Positions 1 to 9,020 of a stretch of 64,000 nt of DNA are shown in pieces. Origin of the DNA: Mesorhizobium sp. LSJC280B00 (GTDB lineage Bacteria; Pseudomonadota; Alphaproteobacteria; Rhizobiales; Rhizobiaceae); contig NZ_AYVL01000001.1 of the NCBI RefSeq assembly GCF_000502835.1, positions 204,042 through 268,041 on the forward strand, read 5' to 3'. The translations under genes and the position numbers were made by a program. How positions within the stretch are numbered: the stretch's first letter is position 1; the number at the start of each line of letters is the position of its first letter. The notes below the pieces were generated by a model. The model searched no databases and had not been told where the DNA came from. It saw only the letters and a list, made by a program, of their open reading frames with translations.

Positions 1-268
1 AGTCGCCGCGCGCCCGCACATAGTTGCCCGAGCCCTGGATGCGGTCGAGAAGGCCCTTTTCGGTCAAATCTGCCAGCGCCCGCCTGAGCGTGCCGACGGC
101 AATCCCGAGGCTCGCGGCCATCTCGCGCTCGGGCGGCAGCCGCGCCCCGTCGGCCAGCCGTCCGGCCGCGATTTCGCGGATCAGCATTTCGCTGGTCTGC
201 AAGTGCACAGGCAAGGGCCCACGCATCTGGCTGGATCGGTGGCCGGGGTCCGCCCTTGTCAAATGCAT
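1..268 (-). CDS. GntR-family transcriptional regulator, N-terminal part (runs off left edge)
   Basis: The reverse strand encodes about 89 residues of a winged-helix GntR DNA-binding domain: a PPEREMAASLGIAVGT recognition-helix region followed by an L..KGLLDRIQGSGNYVR wing. The effector-binding domain lies outside the window, so the subfamily (HutC, FadR, etc.) cannot be told. An ATG at 268 and an in-frame ATG at 226 are both possible starts; 268 is the longer choice. The gene is divergent from the monooxygenase gene at 413 and probably controls it, which is inferred from position only. Confidence 0.8.
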   Translation of the reverse strand, partial: MHLTRADPGHRSSQMRGPLPVHLQTSEMLIREIAAGRLADGARLPPEREMAASLGIAVGTLRRALADLTEKGLLDRIQGSGNYVRARGD

Positions 269-307
269 CCGGTGTCCAATCACATCCCGGTTTCGGGTTT
301 GGCTCAA

Positions 308-324
308 ATTGATACAGTATTGAT
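308..324. promoter_or_regulatory. candidate GntR operator in the divergent promoter region
   Basis: ATTGAT occurs twice (308-313 and 319-324), spaced one helical turn apart, and a perfect ATAC-A-GTAT inverted repeat lies at 312-320 between them. The site sits between the divergent GntR and monooxygenase genes. The symmetry is seen directly; the role as operator is inferred. Confidence 0.3.
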
Positions 325-412
325 CTACACCAAAACGAATGCTACGCAAGCCCTATTCGCAGCTCCGGACCTCTTTGAAGAATGGCCCGGGCTTCTTTTT
401 TGAAGAGTGGCA

Positions 413-1570
413 ATGAGCATCGTCCCAATCACCTCGCCGGATCTCGATGCAGCCGAAGTCTCGTGGTTCGCCGCACTCTGCTCGGACGACCATCGCTATC
501 TCGGTGTGCCGAACGGCGCGTTGCGCTCGAGCTGGGCGCATTGCTCCGAGATCGTGAAGACGTCCGAGGAACTAGGTTTCCGCAACATCTTGTGTCCGTC
601 GTCCTATCAGGTCGGCCAGGACACGCTGAGCTTCGTAGCCGGCTGCGCGCCGATCACCTCGAAGATCAATCTGCTCGCCGCTGTGCGCTGCGGCGAGATG
701 CAGCCGATCATGCTGGCGCGCACGATTGCGACGCTGGATCACATGCTGGAAGGCCGGCTGACGGTGAACATCATTTCGTCGGACTTTCCGGGCGAGACAG
801 CCGACAGCGCCTACCGTTATCAGCGTTCGCGCGAGGTTGTGCAGATCCTGCGCCAGGCCTGGACCAGGGACAGCATCGATTTTGAGGGCGAGGTCTATCG
901 CTATAAAGGACTCTCGACGGCGCCAGCGAAGCCCTATCAGCAAAATGGCGGCCCGCTGCTCTATTTCGGCGGTTATTCGCCCGACGCGCTCGAGCTTTGC
1001 GCCGAACAGTGCGATGTCTACCTGATGTGGCCGGAAACCAGGGAGGAACTTGCCGGCCGCATGAAGGCCGTCCACGAACGCGCCGAGCGCCATGGGCGGA
1101 CGCTCGACTACGGCCTGCGCGTCCACATGATCGTGCGCGATACCGAGGCCGAGGCAAAGGAATATGCCCGGGAGCTGGTTTCGAAGCTGGACGACGAGCA
1201 GGGCAGGGCGATCCGCGAGCGCGCGCTCGACGCCCGATCGCTCGGCGTATCGCACCAAGCCAGGAACCGCCAGATCGCCGATGCCGAAGGCTATGTCGAG
1301 CCGCATCTGTGGACGGGCGTCGGGCGGGCGCGCTCTGGTTGCGGCGCGGCGCTCGTGGGCTCGGCCGATCAGGTTCTGTCGGAAATCGAAGCGTATATGA
1401 AGTTGGGGATCCGCGCCTTCATCTTTTCCGGCTACCCGCATCTCGACGAGGCGCGTCATTTCGGCACCAAGGTGCTGCCCCAGCTCAAGACATGCTCGCT
1501 CCCGCACGCCTATGGCCGTGTGCCGGAACGGACCCCGGCGACACCATTGGGAACGGGGGAGCGCCGCTGA
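413..1570 (+). CDS. LLM-class flavin-dependent monooxygenase (SsuD/luciferase-like)
   Basis: A 385-residue protein of the bacterial luciferase-like TIM-barrel family, closest in style to FMNH2-dependent alkanesulfonate monooxygenases. Visible family features are the [20 protein letters not shown] stretch near residues 95-115 (the ARxxATLDxxSxGR signature) and [10 protein letters not shown] just after it. Such enzymes use reduced flavin and O2 to cleave C-S or oxidise C-N/C-O bonds. The next gene, a flavin reductase, overlaps by one base (TGATG), so the pair is probably translationally coupled. ATG 413 is preferred over GTG 407 because GAAGAG lies at good spacing before it. The substrate cannot be told from sequence. 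Confidence 0.88.
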   Translation: MSIVPITSPDLDAAEVSWFAALCSDDHRYLGVPNGALRSSWAHCSEIVKTSEELGFRNILCPSSYQVGQDTLSFVAGCAPITSKINLLAAVRCGEMQPIMLARTIATLDHMLEGRLTVNIISSDFPGETADSAYRYQRSREVVQILRQAWTRDSIDFEGEVYRYKGLSTAPAKPYQQNGGPLLYFGGYSPDALELCAEQCDVYLMWPETREELAGRMKAVHERAERHGRTLDYGLRVHMIVRDTEAEAKEYARELVSKLDDEQGRAIRERALDARSLGVSHQARNRQIADAEGYVEPHLWTGVGRARSGCGAALVGSADQVLSEIEAYMKLGIRAFIFSGYPHLDEARHFGTKVLPQLKTCSLPHAYGRVPERTPATPLGTGERR

Positions 1571-2052
1571 TGGAGCATGTCGTGTGCGATCCACGCCTTT
1601 TGCGCAATGCCTTCGGGCGCTTCGCCACCGGCGTCACGGTCGTCACCACCGGCACGGCCGACGGCCCGGTCGCAATCACTGCCAACAGCTTCTCATCCGT
1701 GTCGCTCGATCCGCCGCTGGTGCTCTGGTCTATCGGCCGCCACTCGCGCCGGTTCGAAGCCTTCGCCAATTCCGCGCACTACGCCATTCACGTGCTGGCG
1801 GAAGATCAAATCGATCTGTGCTGGCGTTTTTCGAAGTCGGGGACGGACTTTGCCGATCTTGACCTGTCGTGGAGCGAGCACGGCGTGCCATTGCTGCCGC
1901 GCGCACTGGCGCGGTTCGAATGCAGCGTCGCCGACCGCTTCCCGGCTGGCGACCATATGATCCTGCTTGGACGTGTCCTTGAACTGCAGACGCAAGAGGG
2001 TTTGCCGCTGCTTTTCGCTGGCGGCAAGTCGCGCGCTCAAGAGGCCAGTTGA
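1570..2052 (+). CDS. Flavin reductase (DIM6/NTAB-type) partner of the monooxygenase
   Basis: A 160-residue protein of the short-chain flavin reductase family (HpaC/SsuE-like two-component partners). It shows the typical FATGVTVVTT start of the flavin-binding split barrel, the ITANSFSSVSLDPPLVLW segment that lines the FMN site, and the GDHMILLGRV strand near residue 130. It would supply FMNH2 from NAD(P)H to the upstream luciferase-like monooxygenase, with which it overlaps by one base. Its 3' end overlaps the end of the convergent LacI-type gene by 16 bases. Confidence 0.88.
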   Translation: MEHVVCDPRLLRNAFGRFATGVTVVTTGTADGPVAITANSFSSVSLDPPLVLWSIGRHSRRFEAFANSAHYAIHVLAEDQIDLCWRFSKSGTDFADLDLSWSEHGVPLLPRALARFECSVADRFPAGDHMILLGRVLELQTQEGLPLLFAGGKSRAQEAS

Positions 2053-3104
2053 TGACCGCCGGCGCCGCTTCGGGCTGGTGCCGTCGACTGGCGCACCACG
2101 AGATTGCAGGCAAGTTCGACGCGACGCGGCGGCGACCCCGAATGGGCCATATCGTCGAGCAGCAGGCTAAGCGCCGCCGATCCGATCTCGCGCATGGGAA
2201 TGTGCATCGCCGTCAGCGGCGGGTTGCAGAAGGCAGCGAGCGGCAAGTCGTCCATACCGACCACGGACACATCGCCAGGCACCGAATATCCGGCCTCCTG
2301 GACGCCGGCGATGGCACCAAACGCCAAGCTGTCGCCGGCCGTCAGCACGGCGGTGAAATCGAGGCCACGGGCCGCGATGCGCTCGGTCACGGCCCTGCTC
2401 GCAAGTCCCGGCAGCCAGTCCTGCACCTCAACCACGAAGTCGTCGAAGCCGGCAATTCCGGCTGTGATCAGCGCGTCGCGCCAACCTTCGTAGCGCCGCT
2501 CGATCGTGCGCCGGCCACGCCGCATCAGGAACAGGATGCGGCGGTGGCCGAGGCCGATCAGATGCTGCGCCGCAAGCATGGCGGCAGAGCGATTGCAGGG
2601 CGTCACGCTCGAATGGCGCATCGAGGGATCGTCGCCGTTGACGAGCACGATCGGCTTGGCGAATCCGGCTGTCAGCGTCAGCACATCGTCATCGTCCAGC
2701 GTCAGAAACAGGCAGCCGGCGACGCTGTCGTCGCGCTCGGATTCACGCAGCAGCGCTATTTCGTCCTCGGGCGCCGAAACCGGCCGGGTCACGAGTTCGA
2801 CGCCCAGCAACCGGGCGCGCTCGTTGAGTCCATCAAGGACATGGTAGGTGAACTGATTGCGGGCACTGTCCACCATTGCCACGCTGCTTGCGGCCAGGAT
2901 GACCTTGCGGCCGGCAACCGAGGCGGGAATGGCATAGTTCATCGACTTCGCCGTTTCGATGATCCTGGTGCGAAGCTCGTCCCTCACGCCGCCGACGCCG
3001 CTCAGCGCACGGGAGGCGGTGCTGACCGACACGCCGCAACGCGCCGCTATCTCTTCAAGTCGAATGCGGCGGCTGGGGCGGCCGCGCTTGCCCTGGATAT
3101 TCAT
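2037..3104 (-). CDS. LacI-family transcriptional regulator of the uronide operon
   Basis: A 355-residue LacI/GalR repressor. The N-terminal helix-turn-helix is clear (LEEIAARCGVSVSTASRALS near residues 17-36), followed by a periplasmic-binding-like effector domain with VAGCLFLTLDDDD, GHRRILFLMRR and VVGMDDLPLA segments. ATG 3104 was chosen over upstream in-frame starts because GGAGGTGA sits 8 bases before it. The gene is divergent from the GH105/kduI/ABC transporter operon and most likely represses it in the absence of an unsaturated uronide; that is inferred from position. The HTH is preceded by a basic KRGRPSRR tail. Confidence 0.9.
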   Translation of the reverse strand: MNIQGKRGRPSRRIRLEEIAARCGVSVSTASRALSGVGGVRDELRTRIIETAKSMNYAIPASVAGRKVILAASSVAMVDSARNQFTYHVLDGLNERARLLGVELVTRPVSAPEDEIALLRESERDDSVAGCLFLTLDDDDVLTLTAGFAKPIVLVNGDDPSMRHSSVTPCNRSAAMLAAQHLIGLGHRRILFLMRRGRRTIERRYEGWRDALITAGIAGFDDFVVEVQDWLPGLASRAVTERIAARGLDFTAVLTAGDSLAFGAIAGVQEAGYSVPGDVSVVGMDDLPLAAFCNPPLTAMHIPMREIGSAALSLLLDDMAHSGSPPRRVELACNLVVRQSTAPARSGAGGHQLAS

Positions 3105-3156
3105 CCGCTCCGTCACCTCCGGCAAAGTCATCCGATTAATGCAAAAAATTTTCAGA

Positions 3157-3164
3157 TTGCGCAA
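3157..3164. promoter_or_regulatory. candidate LacI-family operator core TTGCGCAA
   Basis: A perfect 8-bp palindrome with the central CG typical of LacI-family sites, lying midway between the divergent LacI-type gene and the GH105-like gene. A second small inverted repeat (CTGT-GAA-ACAG, 3174-3184) lies just downstream. The palindromes are seen directly; binding is inferred. Confidence 0.35.
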
Positions 3165-3215
3165 GAAAAATGGCTGTGAAACAGTTCCGATGAAGCGGGA
3201 GAAACGGGAGGAGTG

Positions 3216-4316
3216 ATGCCGCTATCGGCCGAACGCCTGAATTCCGTGCTTGCCAGCCTTGTGGCCGGCATGACCGGCTTGCGTCATGACGGGCGGTTCC
3301 ATGAGCCGAATCTCGACGGCACGCCGGGCGACTATGTCAGCTTCGACAGCTGGGAATGGCCGCAAGGCGTCGGGCTCTACGGGCTGATTCGGCTGTGGGC
3401 GCAGACCGGCGACGATGGGCTGCTGCAGACGATCGAGGCCTGGTACGACCGACGCATCGCTGCCGGTCTCCCTGCGATGAACGTCAACACCACCGCGCCC
3501 CTTTTGGCGCTAAGCGAATTGTGGCGGCGCCGGCGCCAGCCGCGCTTCGAGCCGGTGCTGCGCGAATGGGCCGAGCGGGTGGCCACCGCCTTGCCACGGA
3601 CGCCCGAAGGCGGTTTCCAGCATGATGTTTCGGACCGGGTCAACGACGACGAATTGTGGGACGACACGCTGTTCATGGTGGCGCTGTTCCTCGCATCCTA
3701 CGGCCAGGCTGCCGGCCAGCGTCGCTTCGTCGAGGAAGCAGAAAGGCAATTCCTGGTCCACGCCCGTTATCTCGCTGACCCGGCATCAGGGCTGTGGTTT
3801 CACGGCTGGACGTTCGCGGGACGGCACAATTTCGCCCGCGCGCGTTGGGCGAGAGGCAATGCCTGGATTACCGTCGGCATCCTGGAACTGGTGGAGTTCG
3901 CCGAAATTGCACCTTCGGTCCGGGCCTATCTGCTCGGCGTGCTGGACACGCAGATCAACGCCCTGCTCGAGGTGCAGGCAGGTTCGGGCGCATGGCACAC
4001 TCTGCTCGACGACCCGACATCTTACGAGGAGATTTCCGCCACGGCCGGCTTCGGCTACGGGTTGATGAAGGCCGCGCGGCTCGGAATCGGCTCGACAGAG
4101 TGCCGTGCCGCCGGCCTCCGCGCCTTGGAAGCCGTGGTAGCCAACATCGATGACAAAGGTGTGGTGGCGAACGTGTCCTATGGCACACGCATGGGCGCCG
4201 ACCTGCAGTTCTATCGCGATATACCCATCCATCCGACGGGCTACGGGCAGGCGCTGGCCATTCTGTGCCTGACCGAAGGGGCGCGTCATCTGCAGTCGAA
4301 GGTGGAGGCGGCATGA
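3216..4316 (+). CDS. Unsaturated glucuronyl/rhamnogalacturonyl hydrolase-like protein (GH88/GH105)
   Basis: A 366-residue (alpha/alpha)6-barrel protein resembling YteR/YesR unsaturated rhamnogalacturonyl hydrolases. Hallmarks are WPQGVGLYGL near residue 48, DDELWDDTLFMVALFLASYG near residue 148 (the acidic D in WDD is the likely catalytic position), ARWARGNAWITVGILEL near residue 212, and SATAGFGYGLMKAARLG near residue 277. Family enzymes hydrate and release the 4,5-unsaturated uronic acid left by polysaccharide lyases. There is no signal peptide, so it acts in the cytoplasm on imported oligosaccharides. It is first in an operon with kduI (ATGA overlap). ATG 3216 follows GGGAGGAG; a GTG at 3213 is also possible. 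Confidence 0.85.
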   Translation: MPLSAERLNSVLASLVAGMTGLRHDGRFHEPNLDGTPGDYVSFDSWEWPQGVGLYGLIRLWAQTGDDGLLQTIEAWYDRRIAAGLPAMNVNTTAPLLALSELWRRRRQPRFEPVLREWAERVATALPRTPEGGFQHDVSDRVNDDELWDDTLFMVALFLASYGQAAGQRRFVEEAERQFLVHARYLADPASGLWFHGWTFAGRHNFARARWARGNAWITVGILELVEFAEIAPSVRAYLLGVLDTQINALLEVQAGSGAWHTLLDDPTSYEEISATAGFGYGLMKAARLGIGSTECRAAGLRALEAVVANIDDKGVVANVSYGTRMGADLQFYRDIPIHPTGYGQALAILCLTEGARHLQSKVEAA

Positions 4317-5146
4317 TGCGGACGCTCTATGGCGCGTCGCCGGGCGATATTGCCGGCATGGACACGGACCGGCTGAGGGCCGAGTTCCTCGTCGACGGCT
4401 TGTTCCGGCCTGGCGCGATCGAATTCGTCTACACCCATGTCGACCGCATGATCGTCGGTGGCGCGGTGCCGCTGGCCAACCCGCTGGCATTCGGCGACGG
4501 GGCCGAAGTCGGCACCCCGCTCTTCTTTGACGCGCGCGAGATGGGCATCGCCAATCTCGGCGGCAATGGCACGGTCGCGGTGGACGGCCGGCGCTTTCAC
4601 GTGGCTAACCGCGACATCGTCTATGTCGGACGCGGAGCGCGTGAGGTGACGCTGGAGAGCGACGATCCGGAGAGGCCGGCACGCTTCTACATGAACTCGG
4701 TGCCGGCTGGCGCCGATATTGCGCACCGTCTCATCGTCAGCAGCGAAGCCAGGCCGCTTGTGCTCGGCGAGGAGGCCCGTGCGAACAGGCGCACGCTGCG
4801 TATGTACATCCATCCCGAAGTGGCCCCGTCCTGCCTCTTGCTGATGGGGATCACCGACCTCGCGCCGGGCAGTGTGTGGAACACCATGCCGCCGCATCTG
4901 CATGAGCGGCGCATGGAAGCTTATTGCTATTTCGACCTCGCCGAGGCCGACCGTGTAATCCATCTGATGGGCCGGCCAGACAAGACGCGCCACCTGATGG
5001 TCGCTGACGGCGACGTCGTCCTGTCGCCTGCCTGGTCTATCCATATGGGTGCCGGCACCGGCCCTTATGCCTTCGTCTGGGGCATGACCGGCGAGAACCA
5101 GGCCTACACCGATGTCGATCCAGTTGCCGTGAAGGATTTGCGATGA
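4313..5146 (+). CDS. kduI: 5-dehydro-4-deoxy-D-glucuronate isomerase (KduI)
   Basis: A 277-residue cupin-fold isomerase that converts 5-keto-4-deoxyuronate (from unsaturated uronic acids) to 2,5-diketo-3-deoxygluconate. The zinc site is visible: PPHLHERRMEAYCYF near residues 193-207 supplies two His and one Glu, and a further His lies in the SIHMGAGTG segment. Length fits the family (about 278). It overlaps the GH105-like gene by ATGA and the next gene by ATGA, so the three are tightly coupled. The pairing of a GH105-like enzyme with KduI implies degradation of a pectin-, ulvan- or glycosaminoglycan-like uronide. KduD is not in the window. Confidence 0.93.
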   Translation: MMRTLYGASPGDIAGMDTDRLRAEFLVDGLFRPGAIEFVYTHVDRMIVGGAVPLANPLAFGDGAEVGTPLFFDAREMGIANLGGNGTVAVDGRRFHVANRDIVYVGRGAREVTLESDDPERPARFYMNSVPAGADIAHRLIVSSEARPLVLGEEARANRRTLRMYIHPEVAPSCLLLMGITDLAPGSVWNTMPPHLHERRMEAYCYFDLAEADRVIHLMGRPDKTRHLMVADGDVVLSPAWSIHMGAGTGPYAFVWGMTGENQAYTDVDPVAVKDLR

Positions 5147-7662
5147 GCGAGGCCGCGCAAAGCGTTCGGACGGACTTTACGCTGCGCCGGCCGCTCATGG
5201 CGGGGCAGCCAATCGTCTATTGGCGGCTCGGGTCTATCGCCGAGCAACGCTACGACGTGGCCGACCAGCCCATGCAAGGCGAGATGGATCCCTTCTTCTT
5301 CCTGACCAAGCACAAGAATTTCATTCCCCATGAATATCCGTGCCGCACGCAGTTCGCAGCGGAACGACGCGGCAAGCGACCACAGGTCAGCGCCGAATTC
5401 GGCGCCGAGCGCATCTGGCTGCCCTTCGCCTCGCCGCGCATCGACCTATCGGGCTTCTGGTTCCGGCCGACGGTGCTTGGAACCTGGGCCGAGACCACCA
5501 TCGAGGCGGCCTCGACTGGCGAGGCGCTGGTGCGGCTGCGCACATGCGGCGGCGCCACACTCTTTGCCAATGGCGAGGAAGCCGGCTGGATGGCGCCCTA
5601 CGGCCGCAACCTGGAAAGTGCAGAGCATTTCAAGATCGCGCTGAAGGCTGGCCGCAACGACGTCCGGATATGGTTCGACGATCTCGCAGAGCGCGACGCC
5701 CGCTACTATTTCCAGCTCGATTATCTATCCGGTCCGGCTGCTTCGGTGGCACTGCCGATCGAAGTCGAGAGCGGCGTTGCCGATGCGATGGAAGCAGCCC
5801 TTGACGACATGCATTTCGACCGTCCCGCCTATGACGGCGGCGAGGTGGCGCTCGTCACCGGCGTGGCCCTGCCGCGCGACGCGCAAGTCGAGATCGAGAT
5901 CGAAGGCGATTTCATGTCGATCGAGACGCCGGTGCGCTTCGCCTTCGATCTGCCGGCGGGCCAGACGCGGCTGCCGATCGCCGATACCGAGCAGCTGCCG
6001 GCCGACTTTCGCCATTTCAAGGTGGCGCTGACGGTCGCAGACCATTCCGTATCGCGTGTCTTCGGCGTCGAGATATGCCACGCGCGCCGTCAGGGCGATG
6101 CGCCGGAAACGCTTACCGCGCGTATAGATGAAGCCCTGCGCGAGGTCGCCGGTCACGCCGAGGCCGACACCGTGCGCGCGCTGGCGCGCCTGGCGATCGG
6201 GCGGCAGGGCGCCGAGACCGACGCCATGATCTCTGGCACGCTGCCGGCGATCGAGGATTGTCACGATTGCGCCGACTTCATCCTGGTGCCGCTGCTGTGG
6301 TGCCGCAAGGCCTATGGCGATCGGCTGGAAGCGAGCCTGCGCGCGCGCGTCGACAACGCCATCCTCGGCTATCGCTACTGGATGGACGAGCCCGGCAATG
6401 ATGTGCAGTGGTACTTCTCCGAGAACCACGCGCTGCTCTTCCACACCGCCGCCTATATTGCCGGGGGCCTGTTGCCTGATGTGCGGTTCGTGCGGTCGGG
6501 CCGCCTTGGCCGCGAACAGTCCGCGGTTGGAGCCGCGCGTGTACGCGCCTGGCTCGACCATTTCGAGGCATGGGAGATGGCCGAGTTCAACTCGGCGCCT
6601 TATTTCCCGATCGACCTCAAGGGCCTGTGCGCGCTTTACGCGCTGGCCCCGGACAAGGACATCGCCGAACGTGCCGGCAAGGCAATCATACGCCTGCTTG
6701 AAATCGTCGCCCGCTCGGCGCATCGCGGCATCCTCACCGGGGCGCAGGGCCGCTCCTATGAGCACACGCTGCGCGCCGCGCGTTCCCTGGAATTATCCGG
6801 CATCTGCCGCATGCTTTGGGGCAAGGGCAACTACGGCATGCGCTTTCACGCGCTGCCGCAGCTGGCATTGTGCCTGCGGGATCACGATTTGAGCGTTCCG
6901 GACGGGTTGGCAGCAATTGCTTCCCTCACCGACGATACGGCGTGGGAATGGACTTTTGCGCAGGGACAAGACCGCTTCGCGCGGCTCTACCACTACAAGA
7001 CGCGCGACCATGCGATGGGCAGCGCCGCTGGCTACCGCTGGAACCAATGGGGTTATCAGGAGACCGTCATTCACGCCCGGCTGGGCAAGAATCCGGATGC
7101 GCAGATCTGGATCAACCACCCCGGCGAAGTGCTGCAGTCGGGATATGGCAGACCATCATATTGGGGTGGCTCAGGCACTTTGCCCCGGCTTCACCAATAC
7201 CGCGACCTCGCCGTCGTCAGCTTCTTCTGCTCGGATGAACAACCCGACTTCACGCACGCCTGGTTTCCCGCACGTGCCTTCGATGCCGTGCAAGTGGGTG
7301 GCGATCGGGCGTTCGCGCAATCGGGCGACGCCTTCGTCATGCTGAAGACGGATGTTCCGCTCACGCAGGTAGTGGCCGGCCCGACGGCCGGCAACGAGTT
7401 GCGGGCGGCGGGACGCAGGACGACATGGATCATTCGCCTCGGTGACCAGAATGCCAATCGGCCGGCCCTCGACGCCTGGACTGCCGTTTTTGGGGACCTG
7501 TCGGTGCGGTCGGGTCCCGGCGGCGAGTTGATCGTCGAGGATCCGGAATACGGCACGGTGCATTTCCTCGCCGACGCAAGGATCGTGGCTGAGGGACGTA
7601 CACTCGATCCGGCCAACTGGACCGTGCGCGGTGAGGCGATGCGCATGAAGCACAGAGAGTAG
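5143..7662 (+). CDS. Large uncharacterised protein, candidate carbohydrate-active enzyme
   Basis: An 839-residue cytoplasmic protein (no signal peptide) that I cannot assign to a named CAZy family. Residues ~105-195 look like a beta-sandwich carbohydrate-binding domain (FWFRPTVLGTWAET, LRTCGGATLFANG, GRNDVRIWFDDL), as found at the N-terminus of many glycosidases. Residues ~330-640 are helical and resemble an (alpha/alpha) toroid, with an invariant-looking WYFSENHALLFHTAAYI segment near 421-437, a WEMAEFNSAPYFPIDL segment near 480, and SYEHTLRAARSLELSG. Residues ~650-839 are beta-rich. It lies between kduI and a sugar ABC transporter in one operon, overlapping kduI by ATGA, so a lyase or glycuronidase role is plausible but unproven. 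Confidence 0.6.
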   Translation: MSEAAQSVRTDFTLRRPLMAGQPIVYWRLGSIAEQRYDVADQPMQGEMDPFFFLTKHKNFIPHEYPCRTQFAAERRGKRPQVSAEFGAERIWLPFASPRIDLSGFWFRPTVLGTWAETTIEAASTGEALVRLRTCGGATLFANGEEAGWMAPYGRNLESAEHFKIALKAGRNDVRIWFDDLAERDARYYFQLDYLSGPAASVALPIEVESGVADAMEAALDDMHFDRPAYDGGEVALVTGVALPRDAQVEIEIEGDFMSIETPVRFAFDLPAGQTRLPIADTEQLPADFRHFKVALTVADHSVSRVFGVEICHARRQGDAPETLTARIDEALREVAGHAEADTVRALARLAIGRQGAETDAMISGTLPAIEDCHDCADFILVPLLWCRKAYGDRLEASLRARVDNAILGYRYWMDEPGNDVQWYFSENHALLFHTAAYIAGGLLPDVRFVRSGRLGREQSAVGAARVRAWLDHFEAWEMAEFNSAPYFPIDLKGLCALYALAPDKDIAERAGKAIIRLLEIVARSAHRGILTGAQGRSYEHTLRAARSLELSGICRMLWGKGNYGMRFHALPQLALCLRDHDLSVPDGLAAIASLTDDTAWEWTFAQGQDRFARLYHYKTRDHAMGSAAGYRWNQWGYQETVIHARLGKNPDAQIWINHPGEVLQSGYGRPSYWGGSGTLPRLHQYRDLAVVSFFCSDEQPDFTHAWFPARAFDAVQVGGDRAFAQSGDAFVMLKTDVPLTQVVAGPTAGNELRAAGRRTTWIIRLGDQNANRPALDAWTAVFGDLSVRSGPGGELIVEDPEYGTVHFLADARIVAEGRTLDPANWTVRGEAMRMKHRE

Positions 7663-7717
7663 GGAGGAGATCGGCTGCGACGCTCAAGAGGAGGAGGGCG
7701 TAGCAGGCTTGAACCAT

Positions 7718-7732
7718 CGGGGCGCCGCCCCG
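7718..7732 (+). repeat. intercistronic GC-rich hairpin before the sugar-binding protein gene
   Basis: CGGGGC-GCC-GCCCCG forms a 6-bp perfect stem with a 3-base loop in the 89-bp gap between the 839-residue protein gene and the solute-binding protein gene, followed by a strong AAAGGAGGAGA ribosome-binding site. Such hairpins often stabilise or partially terminate operon mRNA so that the binding protein is made in excess. No T-run follows, so full termination is unlikely. Confidence 0.4.
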
Positions 7733-7751
7733 CTAAAGGAGGAGACGAAGC

Positions 7752-9020
7752 ATGAATAAGACCCGCACTTTGCTGGCCGCGCTATCGGTCAGCCTGCTCG
7801 CATCGACCAGCGCGTTTGCCGGCGACGTGCGCATCATGTGGTATTCGGACGGTGTCGAGGGCGATGTCATCCAGGACATTCTGAACCGCTTCATGAAGGA
7901 CAATCCCGACATCCACGTCACGCTCGACAACGTCGCCTACAAGGTGATCCAGGAGCAGTTGCCCATCCAGCTCGAAGCCGGCCAGGGTCCGGACATCGCC
8001 CGCGTCACAAACATCAAGGAGCTTGCCCAGCACTGGCTCGATCTCAGGCCACTGGTGGCCGATCCGAAATATTGGGAGGACAATTTCGCTGACAGGCTGG
8101 ACTGGATGCGCCCCGACGGCTCCAACGCCATCCCGGGTTTCATGACCCAGCTCACGCTCACCGGCGGCTTCGCCAACAAGACGCTGTTCGAACAGGCCGG
8201 CGTGCCGCTGCCCGGTGACAAGGCGACCTGGGACGACTGGGTCAAAGCCGCCGCCGAGGTGGCGAAGAGCCAGCAGCTTCCGGCTGCCTTCGCCATCGAC
8301 CGTTCCGGTCACCGCATTTCGGGTCCGAATGTCTCCTTCGGAGCGAACTATATCGGCCCCGATGGCATGCCGGCGAAAGTGGACGACGGCACCAAGGCTT
8401 TCGTCGGCAAGCTCGTCGACTGGACCGCCAAGGGCCTGATGCTGAAGGATACCTGGGTTTCGGCGGCAGGCTCGACCTATCGCGCGGCCGCCGACGACTT
8501 CATCAACGCCCAGATCCCGTTTTATTATTCGGGTAGCTGGCAGGTCGCCAATCTATCGACCAAGATCGGCGATAGTTTCGACTGGGTGGCGACCGGCTCG
8601 CCTTGCGCTATCGCAGGCTGTTCGGGCGTGAAGGGCGGCGCGGCGCTGGTCGCCATCAAATACACGAAGAATCCCAAGGACGTCGCCAAGGTCATGGATT
8701 ATCTGGCCCGTGAAGACGTGGTAAAAGAGTTCAGCGAGCGCACGCTGTTTCTGCCCGCGCACAAGGGCGTCGTAGACAAGGGCGGGCTGAAATGGGTCTC
8801 GGCCGACAAGAACGTCGGTCCGGCGCTCGACAAGTTCGTCAAGGCGGCGGGTGAAACCCTGCCGGCGGCCGATGCGCTGCCGCCGTGGAAGTGGGCCAAC
8901 GCTTACTTCGCCGCGCTGGTGACGCGCGTCAGCCAGGTGATGGCCGGCGAGCTCAGCCTCGACGATGCCTGGGGCAGGATCGACCAGGATATCGCCGACA
9001 AGGTTGCCGAGGCGAAGTGA
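7752..9020 (+). CDS. Sugar ABC transporter, periplasmic solute-binding protein (family 1)
   Basis: A 422-residue secreted protein with a clear Sec signal peptide (MNKTRTLLAALSVSLLASTSAFA, cleavage after about residue 23). The mature part has the family-1 pattern: DVRIMWYSDGVEGDVIQDI at the start, LEAGQGPDIARV near residue 75, TWDDWVKAAAEVAKS near 158, and PFYYSGSWQVANL near 257. It captures sugars or oligosaccharides for the permeases encoded next; its stop codon overlaps the next start. Position after the uronide genes suggests an unsaturated oligouronide or related ligand. Confidence 0.93.
   Translation: MNKTRTLLAALSVSLLASTSAFAGDVRIMWYSDGVEGDVIQDILNRFMKDNPDIHVTLDNVAYKVIQEQLPIQLEAGQGPDIARVTNIKELAQHWLDLRPLVADPKYWEDNFADRLDWMRPDGSNAIPGFMTQLTLTGGFANKTLFEQAGVPLPGDKATWDDWVKAAAEVAKSQQLPAAFAIDRSGHRISGPNVSFGANYIGPDGMPAKVDDGTKAFVGKLVDWTAKGLMLKDTWVSAAGSTYRAAADDFINAQIPFYYSGSWQVANLSTKIGDSFDWVATGSPCAIAGCSGVKGGAALVAIKYTKNPKDVAKVMDYLAREDVVKEFSERTLFLPAHKGVVDKGGLKWVSADKNVGPALDKFVKAAGETLPAADALPPWKWANAYFAALVTRVSQVMAGELSLDDAWGRIDQDIADKVAEAK

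Noticed and set aside
572..1594. Long reverse-strand open frame opposite the luciferase-like monooxygenase gene
   Set aside because: It is antisense to a clear enzyme, rich in Arg/His/Ala with no domain; a GC-rich shadow frame.
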